Positions 9,785 through 11,337 of a stretch of DNA of 11,337 bases are shown here, one piece after another. How positions within the stretch are numbered: the first letter of the stretch is position 1; every line of letters begins with the position of its first letter. The stretch covers positions 1 through 11,337 of the forward strand of contig DAOWJU010000205.1 in the NCBI GenBank assembly GCA_030640215.1, in the 5' to 3' direction. The notes under the pieces are model-generated. The model was not told the origin of the DNA. It worked only from the letters and a program-made list of their open reading frames with translations, and made no database searches. The position numbers and the translations under genes are program-made. Source of the DNA: Desulfuromonadales bacterium. GTDB lineage: Bacteria; Desulfobacterota; Desulfuromonadia; Desulfuromonadales; BM103.

Positions 9785-10141
9785 GTGAAAGGTGAACAAA
9801 CTCTCGAAAGGTGTCATCGGATACGTCGTTCAAGTGACTACCAACGATGCTGGCAAGAGGGACAACGTTATCACACAGCCCATTTTGTTGTGATTGTGAG
9901 CCCTGGACGGGATGTTTCTCGTCTGGGGATTACTGTGAGTCGTAAGGTTGGCAATGCTGTTTGTCGTAACCGGTTCAAACGTTGGATTCGTGACCTGTTC
10001 AGAAAGAACTATAAGCAGTTTGGCCTGGTCGTTGATATATCGATTATAGCCAAACATCGCGCTGGACGCCTGAGTCATTTGCAAGTAGACCGGGAACTTT
10101 TAACCGTCTTTGCCCGCCTGGAGACCGAAGGTCATGTTTAA
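9785..10141 (+). CDS. rnpA: Ribonuclease P protein component
   Basis: Protein subunit of RNase P, which helps the catalytic RNA bind and cleave the 5' leader of pre-tRNAs. It is 118 residues, normal for the family. The family signature is at about 53-70 ([18 protein letters not shown]) and contains the RNR core. RLGITVSRK forms the preceding strand of the RNA-binding cleft. The start is a GTG: a stop lies in frame between rpmH and this codon, and no ATG is available near it. No ribosome binding site is visible in the 15 bases after rpmH, so translation may depend on ribosomes finishing rpmH. The last 8 bases overlap yidD. Confidence 0.95.
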   Translation: MKGEQTLERCHRIRRSSDYQRCWQEGQRYHTAHFVVIVSPGRDVSRLGITVSRKVGNAVCRNRFKRWIRDLFRKNYKQFGLVVDISIIAKHRAGRLSHLQVDRELLTVFARLETEGHV

Positions 10142-10346
10142 ACGGTTGGCATTAGCGGGTATTCATTTTTACAGGGTCTTTCTTTCCCCTTTAAAACCAC
10201 CTACCTGTCGTTTTTACCCTTCCTGTTCTACCTACACTTTTGATGCCGTTTCTAGGTATGGTGCCATGGCTGGTCTTTGGTTGGGTATTAAGCGTTTAGC
10301 CCGGTGTCATCCATGGCATCCCGGGGGCTTTGATCCTGTTGAATAG
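10134..10346 (+). CDS. yidD: Membrane protein insertion efficiency factor YidD
   Basis: Small membrane-associated protein that assists YidC-dependent insertion of inner-membrane proteins. It is 70 residues from the ATG at 10134, which lies in the last codons of rnpA. An earlier in-frame ATG (10110) would add eight residues not expected in the family. Conserved features are an amphipathic N-terminus ([19 protein letters not shown]), the cysteine motif [10 protein letters not shown], then [12 protein letters not shown] and the terminal HPGGFDPV. The 8-base overlap with rnpA points to translational coupling. It lies between rnpA and yidC, its usual position. Confidence 0.93.
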   Translation: MFKRLALAGIHFYRVFLSPLKPPTCRFYPSCSTYTFDAVSRYGAMAGLWLGIKRLARCHPWHPGGFDPVE

Positions 10347-10378
10347 GTCTGAATATATACTGGAGTATTTCTTAAGTT

Positions 10379-11337
10379 ATGAATTCATCTGAAAATAAAA
10401 ATCTTGTTCTTGCAATGGTTCTCATGCTTGCTGTCTGGTTGGGGTTTTCTTTCTTCTTTCCCCCGACACCCAAAGATCAGATGAAGCCGGTCGTCAATCA
10501 GCAAGAGCAGTCAGTCGTCGCGACTGAAGCTCAAAAGCAGGTTGTTGTCGAGAGAAAGATCGATGCAGAAGAAACCATTGTTGGTACAGTAACGGTTTTA
10601 GCCTCTGAGACGTCCGCACCAGCGCGAGATATCGTCGTTGAAACGGATAAATACAAGGCTGTTTTTACCACCAAGGGTGCGCGTCTGGTCTCTTTTGAGC
10701 TGAAGGATTACCGCGCTACAGCTGATAAATCGTCTCCTCCTGTGCAGATGTTTGAAGCGGCTCCGCAGCGTTATTCAAGCTTGCGTACAACTGGATCAGA
10801 AGGGTTTTTCTTAAGTGAGGATGCCCGCTTTGAAACAACCTCGTTGGATGTTGTTGAGGTCGCCGGGAGCGAGCAGACGTCCCTTCGCTTTCAGCATGTT
10901 GCCGCTAATGGCATGCAATACGTAAAGACCTTCGTCATACGTGGCGATGAATATCTTATCGACACCAGCCTTGAATTACTAAATTCTGGTTCAATGCCAC
11001 TGCGTGGCACCGTTAATTTTGCTCTGGTTCAACGTTGGGACGAGTCCCTTGATACAGACAGTTACTCCTTCTCTGGCCCGGCAACTCTGGTAAAAGACGA
11101 TATCGAAGAGGTTGATGTTGATGATCTCAAAGAAGGCTCGGTTGCTTATAGTCAGGGTGTCGTCTGGACCTCTTTTCAGACCAAGTATTTCCTTTCCGTT
11201 GTGGTGCCTGGAGAGCGGACGGTAGAGCGAATTCAGATTTTGCGTAAAGGTGATGCAATAGAGAATGTTCTGGAGAGCTCTTACTTCACCCTGCAGGGCG
11301 GCGAACGTCGTCAGCTTGACTACCTGGTCTTTATTGG
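10379..11337 (+). CDS. yidC: Membrane protein insertase YidC (3' end beyond window)
   Basis: Insertase that places proteins into the inner membrane, alone or with the Sec translocon. The open frame of 319 codons runs off the right edge. The N-terminal transmembrane segment is at about 9-27 (LVLAMVLMLAVWLGFSFFF). A low-complexity linker rich in Gln, Val and Glu follows (about 30-83). Then comes the large periplasmic beta-sandwich domain typical of Gram-negative YidC (from VVETDKYKAVFTTKGARLVSFEL; later SYSFSGPATL and TSFQTKYFLSVVVP). The catalytic five-helix core lies outside the window. The ATG is the first possible start, since an in-frame TAA is just upstream. GGAG is 13 bases ahead, rather far. 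The gap from yidD is 32 bases, consistent with one operon. Confidence 0.95.
   Translation, partial: MNSSENKNLVLAMVLMLAVWLGFSFFFPPTPKDQMKPVVNQQEQSVVATEAQKQVVVERKIDAEETIVGTVTVLASETSAPARDIVVETDKYKAVFTTKGARLVSFELKDYRATADKSSPPVQMFEAAPQRYSSLRTTGSEGFFLSEDARFETTSLDVVEVAGSEQTSLRFQHVAANGMQYVKTFVIRGDEYLIDTSLELLNSGSMPLRGTVNFALVQRWDESLDTDSYSFSGPATLVKDDIEEVDVDDLKEGSVAYSQGVVWTSFQTKYFLSVVVPGERTVERIQILRKGDAIENVLESSYFTLQGGERRQLDYLVFI

Overview
The window is the chromosomal replication-origin neighbourhood of a Gram-negative bacterium, most likely a deltaproteobacterium of the Desulfuromonadales type (Geobacter, Pelobacter, Desulfuromonas relatives). That placement is an inference from three things: the unbroken order dnaA-dnaN-recF-gyrB-gyrA, a long GyrB (about 795 residues) of the type with an insert in its C-terminal half, and a TPR gene directly after gyrA. 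No rRNA, tRNA, CRISPR array or insertion sequence was seen.

Leftward (minus-strand) block, positions 1-9310: dnaA (9310-7955), dnaN (7724-6612), recF (6554-5457), gyrB (5449-3062), gyrA (2968-464) and a membrane-anchored TPR protein (537 to beyond the left edge) whose start lies inside the end of gyrA. Rightward (plus-strand) block, 9620 to the right edge: rpmH, rnpA, yidD and yidC, the last cut by the window edge. The left block makes the initiator, clamp, recombination mediator and gyrase. The right block makes ribosomal protein L34, the RNase P protein and the membrane-protein insertion factors.

Two non-coding stretches hold the origin signals. The 230-bp AT-rich gap between dnaA and dnaN reads, along the minus strand, as DnaA boxes, an IHF-consensus site that overlaps a perfect FNR-type palindrome, a degenerate DnaA box, a GGCC cluster, five DnaA-trio triplets (CTA TTA CTA CTA CTA) and a very AT-rich stretch up to the dnaN ribosome binding site. 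This is the layout of the basal unwinding element known from Bacillus subtilis, so it is the best candidate for the unwinding site. The 309-bp gap between dnaA and rpmH holds a perfect DnaA box, a second inverted near-perfect box, roughly phased A-tracts and a rpmH promoter. The origin is therefore probably bipartite, with DnaA boxes on both sides of dnaA.

The least expected structure is in the gyrB-gyrA gap. Two adjacent arrays of degenerate 7-bp repeats (four units each) lie next to a hairpin that would bury the gyrA ribosome binding site. A segment between the arrays can compete for the upstream arm of that hairpin. An intrinsic terminator also sits directly in front of recF, which lacks an obvious ribosome binding site. 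The genes themselves are ordinary and intact.
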